The translations under genes and the position numbers were made by a program. Source: Apilactobacillus apinorum (GTDB taxonomy: Bacteria; Bacillota; Bacilli; Lactobacillales; Lactobacillaceae). From it: 59,778 nucleotides of DNA. Positions 20,350 to 29,193 of the stretch are shown here, one piece after another. How positions within the stretch are numbered: the stretch's first letter is position 1; each line of letters starts with the position of its first letter. The stretch is from contig NZ_KQ440395.1 in assembly GCF_001281175.1 (NCBI RefSeq), positions 467,094-526,871 on the forward strand, in the 5' to 3' direction. A model generated the notes under the pieces. The model ran no database searches. It saw nothing but the letters and a program-made list of their open reading frames with translations, and had not been told where the DNA came from.

Positions 20350-21285
20350 ATGTCATATGCTAGTGACGTAAAAAAAGAACTAACAACCCTAGAAGTGCAT
20401 AAAAAGAATGCTAAGGCGGAACTAATGGCATTAATTCGTATGAATGGTTCCATTTCACTTGCTAATCGTAAGATTATTCTAAATATTCAAACTGAAAATC
20501 CTGCCATTGCACGTCGAATTTACAAATTAATTTTAGAATTCTATAAGGTTGAAAGTAAGTTAGTTGTTAGAAAGAAAATGAAATTAAATAAAAATAATGT
20601 CTATGTTGTACGAATTGCTGATCAAGCACAAGCGATTTTGGATGACTTAGGGATTTTAGAAAATTTCCAAATCGTTGAAAGAGTTCCCGTGGAATTATTA
20701 AAGGATGATTCTCAGGTTCGTTCTTATCTAAGAGGGGCGTTTTTAGCCAGTGGATCTGTAAACAATCCGGAAACTTCTAGATATCATTTGGAAATATATT
20801 CATTGTATGAGGAACATAATGACATGATTTCTGAAATGATGAATAATTATGATTTGAATTCTCGAACCACTGATAGAAGAAGTGGCTACATCACATACTT
20901 GAAGGAAGCTGAAAAAATTGCTAACTTCTTACAATTAATCGGTGCGACAAACGCAATGCTTAAATTTGAAGACGTTCGAATTATGCGAGATATGCGTAAT
21001 TCAGTTAATAGATTAGTAAATTGCGAAACTGCTAATATGAATAAGGTAGCGAATGCTTCAACTAAGCAATTAGCTAATATTAAGTTCATTGATGATACGG
21101 TTGGTTTAGATCATTTACCAGAAAAATTATATGAAGTTGCTATGACTAGAATGCGGATGCCAGAGGTTAGTTTAAAAGAACTTAGCGAATCATTACCTAG
21201 TGGAAGTATTTCTAAGTCAGGAATTAACCATCGATTAAGAAAGATTAACGAGTTTGCTGACAAATTAAGAGAAGAAGCGATATAA
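20350..21285 (+). CDS. whiA: WhiA family DNA-binding protein
   Basis: WhiA has an N-terminal LAGLIDADG-like domain ([15 protein letters not shown] near 125) and a C-terminal helix-turn-helix ([26 protein letters not shown]). In Firmicutes it influences cell division and chromosome segregation rather than acting as a classical sporulation regulator. It is 311 residues long, 11 bases after yvcK, matching the conserved yvcK-whiA pair. It ends at a terminator shared with clpP. Confidence 0.95.
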   Translation: MSYASDVKKELTTLEVHKKNAKAELMALIRMNGSISLANRKIILNIQTENPAIARRIYKLILEFYKVESKLVVRKKMKLNKNNVYVVRIADQAQAILDDLGILENFQIVERVPVELLKDDSQVRSYLRGAFLASGSVNNPETSRYHLEIYSLYEEHNDMISEMMNNYDLNSRTTDRRSGYITYLKEAEKIANFLQLIGATNAMLKFEDVRIMRDMRNSVNRLVNCETANMNKVANASTKQLANIKFIDDTVGLDHLPEKLYEVAMTRMRMPEVSLKELSESLPSGSISKSGINHRLRKINEFADKLREEAI

Positions 21286-21318
21286 AAAAAGACTTAGCTG
21301 TAATAGCTAAGTCTTTTT
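21286..21318. terminator. bidirectional terminator whiA/clpP
   Basis: AAAGACTTAGCT (21288-21299) and AGCTAAGTCTTT (21305-21316) form a perfect 12-bp stem flanked by A and T runs. Confidence 0.92.
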
Positions 21319-21322
21319 TTGA

Positions 21323-21916
21323 TTATTTACGTTCAGAACTGTTAGTCATGATGCTATCAATTAAACCGTAGTCAACAGCTTCTTGAGCGCTTAAGTATTT
21401 ATCACGTTCAGTATCTAAGTTAACTTTTTCAATTGATTGACCTGAGTTTTGAGCTAAAATTTCGTTAATCATCTTTCTAGTCTTCAAAATTGATTCCGCT
21501 GCAATTGCGATTTCAGTTTGTTGACCTTGGGCACCACCAGAAGGTTGGTGAATTAGAACTTCAGAGTGAGGTAAAGCAAAACGCTTACCTTTGGCACCTG
21601 AAGATGCTAACACACTGGCCATTGAAGCAGCCATACCCATAACGATGGTTTGAACATCAGCTTTGATGAATTGCATAGTATCGTAAATTGCCATACCTGC
21701 AGTTACCACACCACCTGGAGAGTTGATGTATAGGTAGATGTCTTTTTCAGAATCTTGTGCATCAAGGAATAATAGTTGAGCAATAATGGTATTTGCCATG
21801 TTGTCTTCGATTGGACCTGATAGCATGATGATTCTGTCTTTTAATAATCTTGAGTAAATGTCATATGCGCGTTCACCGCCTGATGATTGTTCAATGACAG
21901 TTGGGACTAAATTCAT
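21323..21916 (-). CDS. clpP: ATP-dependent Clp protease proteolytic subunit
   Basis: ClpP is the serine peptidase tetradecamer that works with ClpC/ClpX/ClpE unfoldases. The 197-residue protein has the full catalytic triad at canonical positions: Ser98 (GMAASMAS), His123 (EVLIHQP) and Asp172 (ERDKYLSA). The GGAGG before the ATG is clear. A CtsR operator lies about 60-75 bases upstream, so heat-shock derepression by CtsR is expected. Confidence 0.97.
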   Translation of the reverse strand: MNLVPTVIEQSSGGERAYDIYSRLLKDRIIMLSGPIEDNMANTIIAQLLFLDAQDSEKDIYLYINSPGGVVTAGMAIYDTMQFIKADVQTIVMGMAASMASVLASSGAKGKRFALPHSEVLIHQPSGGAQGQQTEIAIAAESILKTRKMINEILAQNSGQSIEKVNLDTERDKYLSAQEAVDYGLIDSIMTNSSERK

Positions 21917-21973
21917 AGTTTTATCCTCCCTTACAAATAATTCATTTTTGAATTATTATAATTCTATATCAAT

Positions 21974-21990
21974 GGTCAATTAAGGTCAAA
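21974..21990. promoter_or_regulatory. CtsR operator of clpP
   Basis: GGTCAAT TAA GGTCAAA is the tandem heptad recognised by the class III heat-shock repressor CtsR (GGTCAAA-NAN-GGTCAAA) with one mismatch in the first heptad. It lies upstream of the minus-strand clpP, in the promoter region. Confidence 0.85.
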
Positions 21991-22014
21991 TGATTTAACT
22001 ATAATAATTACTAG

Positions 22015-22086
22015 TGCATCTGGAGGGAATCGAACCCCCATTAAAAGAACCGGAATCTTTGGTGCTATCCATTACACTACAGATGC
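22015..22086 (-). tRNA. tRNA-Arg (anticodon CCG)
   Basis: Read on the minus strand, a full cloverleaf is visible: 7-bp acceptor GCATCTG/CAGATGC, D arm with GTG/CAC stem, anticodon stem AAAGA/TCTTT with loop TTCCGGT (anticodon CCG at 22051-22053), and T arm GGGGG-TTCGAAT-CCCTC. The discriminator is A and CCA is not encoded. It decodes the rare CGG codon. Confidence 0.93.
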
Positions 22087-22152
22087 GTTTGAACAGCTTA
22101 AACTATAGCGGAATTGGCGTTAAAATTCAAGATAGTGAATGAGCTAATTGAT

Positions 22153-22181
22153 TTGCAAACATAAAATAGCACTGATATACT
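22153..22181 (+). promoter_or_regulatory. gap promoter
   Basis: TTGCAA (22153-22158), 17 bases, TATACT (22176-22181). The expected start near 22188 leaves an untranslated leader of about 145 bases before gap. Confidence 0.65.
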
Positions 22182-22187
22182 AGTGAA

Positions 22188-22256
22188 GTAGGATTAGACA
22201 ACTACTTTGATAAAAATAATTATTCGTAATTATTTTTAAAATACTGAGCAAGTATT
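22188..22256 (+). promoter_or_regulatory. structured 5' leader of gap
   Basis: Two clear hairpins follow the promoter: an 11-bp perfect AT stem AAAAATAATTA/TAATTATTTTT with TTCG loop (22212-22237), and AATACT/AGTATT with a five-base loop (22240-22256). A weaker AGTAG/CTACT pair precedes them. They may stabilise the mRNA or act as an attenuator. No known riboswitch motif is recognised. Confidence 0.45.
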
Positions 22257-22335
22257 GTAGACTGATCAGTAAAAAAGTAGTAACATTTAATCCGTACGTA
22301 GTACTTAAATTTATTTCTCTAGGAGGAAAACAGTT

Positions 22336-23349
22336 ATGACTGTAAAAATTGGTATTAACGGTTTTGGTCGTATTGGTCGTTTGGCTTTCAAACGTATCCA
22401 CGAACTAAACTCAGACGAAATTGAAGTTGCTGCTATCAACGATTTAACAACTCCTTCAATGCTTGCATACTTATTAAAATATGATTCAACACATGGTAAA
22501 TTCCCAGGTGAAGTTACTTCAACTGATAACGGAATCGTTGTTGACGGTAAGGAAGTTCCAGTTTACGCTGAACGTAATGCCGCTGACCTACCATGGGTTA
22601 AAAATGATGGTGTTGACTTTGTACTAGAATGTACTGGTTTCTACACTTCAGAAGAAAAATCACAAGCTCACTTAGACGCTGGTGCAAAGCGTGTTCTTAT
22701 TTCTGCACCTGCAGGTCAAATTAAGACTGTTGTTCCTGGTGTTAACTTGGATACTCTAAACTCAGATGACAAGATTGTTTCAGCTGGTTCATGTACTACA
22801 AGTAGTATTGCACCAACTGCTTACTTCTTAAACAAAGACTTTGGTATCAAAGTTGGTACTATGACTACTATTCATGCCTTTACTTCAACTCAAGCTATCT
22901 TAGATGGCCCTCGTGGTAAGAAGTTCAGAAACAACCGTACTGCATCAACTAACACTATTCCTCACTCAACTGGTGCTGCTAAGGCCCTAGGTCTTGTTGT
23001 TCCAGAACTTGACGGTAAGTTAAATGGTGTTGCTCAACGTGTTGGTATCGTTGACGGTTCATTAACTGAATTAACTGCTATCGTTGAAAAGAAGAACGTA
23101 ACAGCTGATGAAATTAACGCTAAGATGAAAGAATACACTGAAGGTAACGAAGCATTTGGTTACAATGATGAACCAATCGTTTCAAGTGATATCATTGGTG
23201 ATACTCACGGATCAGTATTTGATGCTACTCAAACTGATGTTACTACATTCGGTGACGACCAACTTGTTAAGGTTTGGTCATGGTACGATAACGAATGGGG
23301 CTTCACTTGTAACATGGTTCGTACTTTACTACACTTTGCTCAACTATAA
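22336..23349 (+). CDS. gap: Glyceraldehyde-3-phosphate dehydrogenase
   Basis: GapA oxidises glyceraldehyde-3-phosphate to 1,3-bisphosphoglycerate with NAD+. The 337-residue protein has GFGRIGR at the N-terminus and catalytic Cys153 in SAGSCTTSS; the usual second Cys a few residues later (CTTNC) is replaced by Ser, seen in some lactobacilli. AGGAGG precedes the ATG. Codons are strongly biased to the preferred set, as expected for a very abundant protein. No cggR repressor gene precedes it, and a terminator separates it from pgk. Confidence 0.96.
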   Translation: MTVKIGINGFGRIGRLAFKRIHELNSDEIEVAAINDLTTPSMLAYLLKYDSTHGKFPGEVTSTDNGIVVDGKEVPVYAERNAADLPWVKNDGVDFVLECTGFYTSEEKSQAHLDAGAKRVLISAPAGQIKTVVPGVNLDTLNSDDKIVSAGSCTTSSIAPTAYFLNKDFGIKVGTMTTIHAFTSTQAILDGPRGKKFRNNRTASTNTIPHSTGAAKALGLVVPELDGKLNGVAQRVGIVDGSLTELTAIVEKKNVTADEINAKMKEYTEGNEAFGYNDEPIVSSDIIGDTHGSVFDATQTDVTTFGDDQLVKVWSWYDNEWGFTCNMVRTLLHFAQL

Positions 23350-23378
23350 TCTTAATTATAATTTAGCAAGTTTTAAGG

Positions 23379-23408
23379 TGGAGGAGGCAAATGCCTCCTC
23401 CATTTTTT
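23379..23408 (+). terminator. terminator after gap
   Basis: Strong GC-rich stem TGGAGGAGGC/GCCTCCTCCA with AAAT loop, followed by six T. Confidence 0.92.
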
Positions 23409-23431
23409 ATAATAAATAATTTTAAAAATCT

Positions 23432-23460
23432 TTGAAATTATACTTTAAATGAAGTATATT
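23432..23460 (+). promoter_or_regulatory. pgk promoter
   Basis: TTGAAA (23432-23437), 17 bases, TATATT (23455-23460), between the gap terminator and pgk. It shows pgk is transcribed separately. Confidence 0.6.
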
Positions 23461-23508
23461 GAAATTGTTACATTTATTTATTAAATATTGTTTGGGAGGT
23501 AATCTAGA

Positions 23509-24723
23509 TTGGCTAAGACAGTTGTTTCTGATTTAGATTTAAAAGGTAAAAAAGTTTTAATGCGTGTTGACTTCAACGTTCCTATTAAAGATGGCGTTGT
23601 TGGTGATACTAGTCGTATCGTTGGTGCTATTCCAACAATCAAATACGTAATCGAACACGGTGGAAAGGCTGTATTATTCTCACATCTTGGTAGAATTAAG
23701 AGTGAAGATGATAAGAAAGAACTTTCACTACGTCCAGTTGCTGCAAAGCTATCTGAACTAATCAACAAGCCTGTTACTTTTGTTCCTGAAACAGAAGGTT
23801 CACAACTTGAAGATGCAATTAACAACATGAGCGATGGTGACATCGTTGTTGTTGAAAACACTCGTTTTGAAGACGTTGTTAACGGTGAAAATGTTAAACG
23901 TGAATCAGGTAATGATCCTAAATTAGGTGAATACTGGGCTTCACTTGGTGACTGCTTCGTAAATGATGCATTTGGTACTGCTCACCGTTCACATGCTTCA
24001 AACGTAGGTATTGCAACTGCTATGGAAGCTAACAACAAACCTGTTGCTGCTGGTTTCCTAATGGAAAAAGAAATTAAATTTATCGGTGGTGCCGTAAACG
24101 ATCCTAAACGTCCATTTGTTGCCATTTTAGGTGGTGCAAAGGTTTCTGATAAGATTGGTGTTATCGACAACCTACTAGATAAAGCTGACAAGATTATCAT
24201 CGGTGGTGGAATGACTTACACATTCTACGCTGCTAAAGGTTTCTCAATTGGTAACTCACTAGTTGAAAAGGACAAGATTGATACTGCTAAGGAAATCTTA
24301 GAAAAGGGTGGCGACAAGATCGTTCTACCTATTGACTCAATCGTTGCTCCAGAATTCAACAACGATGCTCCAATTCAAACTGTTGGTGAAAACATTCCTG
24401 ATGGTCAAATGGCTCTAGATATCGGTCCTAAGAGTATTGAATTATTCGAAAGCGTTCTAAAAGATGCTAAGACTGTTGTTTGGAACGGACCTATGGGTGT
24501 ATTTGAAATGAGTAACTTTGCTAACGGTACATTAGCTGTTGGTAAGTTCTTAGGTCAATTAACTGATGCAACTACTGTCGTTGGTGGTGGTGACTCAACT
24601 GCCGCATGTAACGAATTAGGTATTGCTGACAAGCTATCACACGTTTCAACTGGTGGTGGAGCTTCTCTAGAATACATGGAAGGTAAGACCTTACCTGGTA
24701 TTGCTTCAATTACTGATAAATAA
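23509..24723 (+). CDS. pgk: Phosphoglycerate kinase
   Basis: Pgk transfers the acyl phosphate of 1,3-bisphosphoglycerate to ADP. The 404-residue protein carries the N-terminal signature [25 protein letters not shown] in the hinge region and the C-terminal nucleotide-binding GGGDSTAA and STGGGASLE. The start is TTG, unusual for so abundant an enzyme, but GGGAGGT lies 8 bases upstream and no ATG fits. Codon use is highly optimised. Confidence 0.96.
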   Translation: MAKTVVSDLDLKGKKVLMRVDFNVPIKDGVVGDTSRIVGAIPTIKYVIEHGGKAVLFSHLGRIKSEDDKKELSLRPVAAKLSELINKPVTFVPETEGSQLEDAINNMSDGDIVVVENTRFEDVVNGENVKRESGNDPKLGEYWASLGDCFVNDAFGTAHRSHASNVGIATAMEANNKPVAAGFLMEKEIKFIGGAVNDPKRPFVAILGGAKVSDKIGVIDNLLDKADKIIIGGGMTYTFYAAKGFSIGNSLVEKDKIDTAKEILEKGGDKIVLPIDSIVAPEFNNDAPIQTVGENIPDGQMALDIGPKSIELFESVLKDAKTVVWNGPMGVFEMSNFANGTLAVGKFLGQLTDATTVVGGGDSTAACNELGIADKLSHVSTGGGASLEYMEGKTLPGIASITDK

Positions 24724-24739
24724 GATAAGTTATCTTTTT

Positions 24740-24772
24740 AAGATTCGATGTATAACATCGGGTCTTTTTTTT
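24740..24772 (+). terminator. terminator after pgk
   Basis: AAGATTCGATG and CATCGGGTCTT pair over 11 positions (two G-T), loop TATAA, then a T run. Confidence 0.85.
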
Positions 24773-24897
24773 GTATAATAAGAGGAGTGGGAATTGCTTA
24801 ACGAAGTAATTACTAAATGGGATATTCATTGCGAAAAATGATATCATTAAATAGTGGCGTTAAACGATAATTATAATAAGAGTATAGGAGGTATAAA

Positions 24898-25659
24898 ATG
24901 AGAACTCCTTTTATTGTTGGAAATTGGAAGATGAACTTAACATTATCTGAAGTAGAAGATTTCCTAAGCACAGTCAAAGGAAGATTGCCAGATCCACATG
25001 ATGTGGAATGTGCAATTGCTGCATCATCAATTTATATGGATGCTTTGACTAAATTTTGTAAAAAAGAAAAAAATTTAAAAACCGCAGCACAAAATTGTTT
25101 TTATAAAGATTCAGGAGCATATACTGGTGAAGTTAGTCCAATGGCGCTAGCTGATATGGGTGTGAAATATGTCATGCTTGGCCATTCTGAACGTCGTAAA
25201 TACTTTGATGAATCTAACAAGATGATTAATAAAAAAGTAAAAGCGGTCATTAAAAATAATATGACACCAATAATTTGTTGTGATGAAACCATGGCGAAGA
25301 GAAAAACAGCAGATGAAATGAACTGGGTAGTGAACCCTGTGATTGAGGCATTAAAGGGAATTTCACCTGAAGATGCCAAACATGTGGTGATTGGATACGA
25401 ACCTAGTTGGGCAATTGGAACTGGTCGCACTGCTAGTGCTGCAGAAATTCAAGAAGCTTGTTTTTTAATTCGTGAAACTTTAATTGATCTATATGGTCAA
25501 GACATTGCTAACGAAATTAGGATTGTTTATGGTGGAAGTGTTAATTCACGTAATGTTGCCGAAATTATGAAGCAAGATGACGTGGATGGAGTTCTTCCTG
25601 GAAAGAGCAGTTTGAAGGCCGAAGAATTCATAAAAATCGTTAATTATCAAAATAATTAA
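24898..25659 (+). CDS. tpiA: Triosephosphate isomerase
   Basis: TpiA interconverts dihydroxyacetone phosphate and glyceraldehyde-3-phosphate. At 253 residues it keeps the catalytic Lys11 (GNWKMN), His96 (LGHSERR) and Glu168 (GYEPSWAIGTG). Two conserved places differ: PIICCDET where most have C-x-GET, and GVLPGKSSL (231-239) where most have ALVGGASL in the phosphate-binding loop. Codon use is much less optimised than in gap, pgk and eno. This fits a phosphoketolase-type metabolism in which TPI carries little flux (inference). TAGGAGGT precedes the ATG. Confidence 0.92.
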   Translation: MRTPFIVGNWKMNLTLSEVEDFLSTVKGRLPDPHDVECAIAASSIYMDALTKFCKKEKNLKTAAQNCFYKDSGAYTGEVSPMALADMGVKYVMLGHSERRKYFDESNKMINKKVKAVIKNNMTPIICCDETMAKRKTADEMNWVVNPVIEALKGISPEDAKHVVIGYEPSWAIGTGRTASAAEIQEACFLIRETLIDLYGQDIANEIRIVYGGSVNSRNVAEIMKQDDVDGVLPGKSSLKAEEFIKIVNYQNN

Positions 25660-25705
25660 CAGATTGAACAGTTTTTTATTGAAAGTTAGTCATTAAAATA
25701 ATAAA

Positions 25706-25742
25706 ATGAAAGTAGCCTTGATTCCGAGGTAACAACTTTCAT
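25706..25742 (+). promoter_or_regulatory. leader hairpin before the eno ribosome-binding site
   Basis: ATGAAAGT (25706-25713) and ACTTTCAT (25735-25742) are perfect arms; an inner CCT/AGG pair adds to the stem. The hairpin ends two bases before AAGGAGA and has no T run, so it is not an ordinary terminator. It could protect the mRNA 5' end or tune translation. Confidence 0.5.
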
Positions 25743-25745
25743 TAA

Positions 25746-27077
<1,332 letters not shown>

Positions 27078-27092
27078 TAACTTGTTATAAAT

Positions 27093-27124
27093 AAAAAAGC
27101 ATTGAATGTTTCAATGCTTTTTTT
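27093..27124 (+). terminator. terminator after eno
   Basis: AAAAAAGCATTGAA and TTCAATGC with a TG loop, then a long T run. Confidence 0.9.
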
Positions 27125-27171
27125 GTACATATTTTTGAATGCTATTTCATGTGGATAAAGAGGCGGAAAAT

Positions 27172-28698
27172 TTGCAAGTTGATAATATCAAAAGATTCAA
27201 ATCAGTTTTATATGGGGTAATGATTGGAATCGCAGCGGGATTAATAGTTAGTTTATTTAGATTAGGAATCGAGAACTTATCAAAAGGTTTTCTATTACTA
27301 GCGAAACTGGCTAAACATAATTTAGGCTTTTTAGTGCTATTAATATTGATTAACGGCTTAATTGCTTTAATCGGTTATACTTTGATTCAAAAAGATAAAA
27401 ACATTAAGGGTTCTGGAATTCCTCAAGTAGAAGGATTACTGAACGGCGAATTAACCTATTCATGGTGGTCAGTGCTATCAAAAAAATTCGTTGGAGGAAT
27501 TTTAGCGATTTCTAGTGGATTATTCTTAGGTAGGGAAGGACCTTCGATTCAATTAGGGGCAACTACTGCACAAGGATTATCAAAACTATTTAAGCAAAAT
27601 AGTGATGATGAAAAAGTGTTAGTTTCCGGAGGGGCAGCAGCAGGACTATCTGCTGCATTTAATGCACCAATTGCTAGTACTTTATTTGTACTAGAAGAAA
27701 TCTATCATAACTTTTCCACATCAGTGTGGATAGTTTCATTATCAGCAGCTGTAAGTGCTAACTTTGTTTCTAGTGCAATCTTTGGTAAGGTTCCTGTTTT
27801 ACACATGCAATATTCACATGTGATACCGTTACACATTTATCCTTATTTAATCGGATTAGGGATTATCTTAGGATTATGTGGAATGATTTATGAATTTGCC
27901 ACATTGCATATTAATGATCTTTATGAAAAATTGAGCTGGGTTCCAAACATAGTGTGGATAACTATTCCATTTATGTTAGTAATTCCCTTTGAAATGTATT
28001 TACCCACAATTGTTGGTGGTGGAAGCACAATGGTTTTATTAATTGCCAAAGTAACACCAACACTAACCATCTTGATATGGTTTTTAATTATTAGATTTTT
28101 CATGTCTATTTTGTCATATTCAACTGGTTTACCGGGTGGCATATTTTTACCAATGCTATCATTAGGAGCTCTAATCGGGGCCATTTATGCCCAAATATTG
28201 ATATCATATGGAGTATTACCACAAATCTATTTTGTTAACTTCATTATCATATCTATGAGTGGATTTTTCGCATGTGTGGGGAAAGCACCATTTACAGCCA
28301 TCTTATTAATTACTGAAATGGTTGGCTCACTACAAAACTTGATGTCACTAGCTTTTGTAACTTTAGTGGCTTATGAAGTAACTGACTTATTGGGTGGAAG
28401 TCCAATTTATAACGAAATGCTACAAAAGATGTTAAGTCCGCAAAAGTTATTAACAAGTGGAAAACTAACAAACCTATATTTCTCTATTCAAGTAGGGTCT
28501 GTAATGGATCAATCTGCGGTAAAAGATATCAATTGGCCTGATGGTTGTATCATTAGAGCAATTAAGAGAAACGAACAGTATATTATTCCAGATGGGGATA
28601 CTGTTTTAAAAGCTGGGGATAACATTGAGTTATCAACAAACTATGATAATCGTGGATATGTTTATTCGCATGTGGAAAAATTAACGCTGGACGATTAA
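27172..28698 (+). CDS. CLC-type chloride channel/H+-Cl- exchanger with C-terminal TrkA-C domain
   Basis: This membrane protein belongs to the voltage-gated chloride channel family. The three selectivity segments are visible: GSGIPQVEG, GREGPSIQLG and, near the C-terminus of the membrane part, GKAPF. The gating glutamate in GREGP suggests H+-coupled exchange, possibly for acid tolerance. A soluble RCK-C (TrkA-C) domain of about 70 residues ends the protein. An ATG at 27139 sits within the eno terminator region; TTG at 27172 has AGAGG 8 bases upstream and gives 508 residues. It is alone between eno and secG. Confidence 0.88.
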   Translation: MQVDNIKRFKSVLYGVMIGIAAGLIVSLFRLGIENLSKGFLLLAKLAKHNLGFLVLLILINGLIALIGYTLIQKDKNIKGSGIPQVEGLLNGELTYSWWSVLSKKFVGGILAISSGLFLGREGPSIQLGATTAQGLSKLFKQNSDDEKVLVSGGAAAGLSAAFNAPIASTLFVLEEIYHNFSTSVWIVSLSAAVSANFVSSAIFGKVPVLHMQYSHVIPLHIYPYLIGLGIILGLCGMIYEFATLHINDLYEKLSWVPNIVWITIPFMLVIPFEMYLPTIVGGGSTMVLLIAKVTPTLTILIWFLIIRFFMSILSYSTGLPGGIFLPMLSLGALIGAIYAQILISYGVLPQIYFVNFIIISMSGFFACVGKAPFTAILLITEMVGSLQNLMSLAFVTLVAYEVTDLLGGSPIYNEMLQKMLSPQKLLTSGKLTNLYFSIQVGSVMDQSAVKDINWPDGCIIRAIKRNEQYIIPDGDTVLKAGDNIELSTNYDNRGYVYSHVEKLTLDD

Positions 28699-28719
28699 AA
28701 AATCTGGTTTAATTGGCAT

Positions 28720-28741
28720 GTTTATCATTTCTATGATAAAC
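28720..28741. repeat. perfect inverted repeat upstream of secG
   Basis: Arms GTTTATCAT (28720-28728) and ATGATAAAC (28733-28741) with loop TTCT. It lies at the probable secG promoter (TTGGCA upstream) and lacks a T run, so it is more like an operator than a terminator. Confidence 0.5.
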
Positions 28742-28800
28742 TAGCTGTAAAGATAAAGTTAAAGATGAAACCTATTTACATTTAGGTAGGAGGCAACGAA

Positions 28801-29040
28801 TTGTATAATTTCTTAATGGATATAATTTGGATTGACAGTGTATTAATTATTATTGCTGTCTTAATGCAACCAGCAAAGACTAATAATGACGCAATGTCTT
28901 CTTTAACCGGTGGTGCAGATGATTTATTTGCTAACGCTAAACCACGTGGTTTTGAAGCATTTATGCAAAAAGTAACAGTTGTGCTATTAATTATTTTCTT
29001 TGCAGCTGCACTTGGACTAGTTTGGTTCTCATCACACTAG
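28801..29040 (+). CDS. secG: SecG, preprotein translocase subunit
   Basis: SecG is the small accessory subunit of SecYEG. The 79-residue protein has two membrane helices around the cytoplasmic loop SSLTGGADDLFANAKPRG, the family hallmark. Its TTG start lies behind GTAGGAGG. A terminator follows and rnr has its own promoter. The carboxylesterase gene often found between secG and rnr in lactobacilli is not present. Confidence 0.93.
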   Translation: MYNFLMDIIWIDSVLIIIAVLMQPAKTNNDAMSSLTGGADDLFANAKPRGFEAFMQKVTVVLLIIFFAAALGLVWFSSH

Positions 29041-29048
29041 TTAATTAA

Positions 29049-29081
29049 CTCCTGTACGAATATGTTACAGGAGCTTTTTTT
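29049..29081 (+). terminator. terminator after secG
   Basis: CTCCTGTA and TACAGGAG arms, nine-base loop, then CTTTTTTT. Confidence 0.88.
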
Positions 29082-29110
29082 ATGCAAAAAAAGAAACAAT
29101 CATATACTTA

Positions 29111-29139
29111 TTGTAGTTATAAAAATGTTAAAATATAAA
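29111..29139 (+). promoter_or_regulatory. rnr promoter
   Basis: TTGTAG (29111-29116), 17 bases, TATAAA (29134-29139), 55 bases before the rnr start. Confidence 0.5.
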
Positions 29140-29193
29140 TTAATAAATAACGAATTTGATTAAGGTCAAAAATATAGATTTAAGGAGTAAATT

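Noticed and set aside
29164-29170. GGTCAAA heptad before rnr as a CtsR site
   Set aside because: Only one heptad; the tandem partner three bases on is absent.
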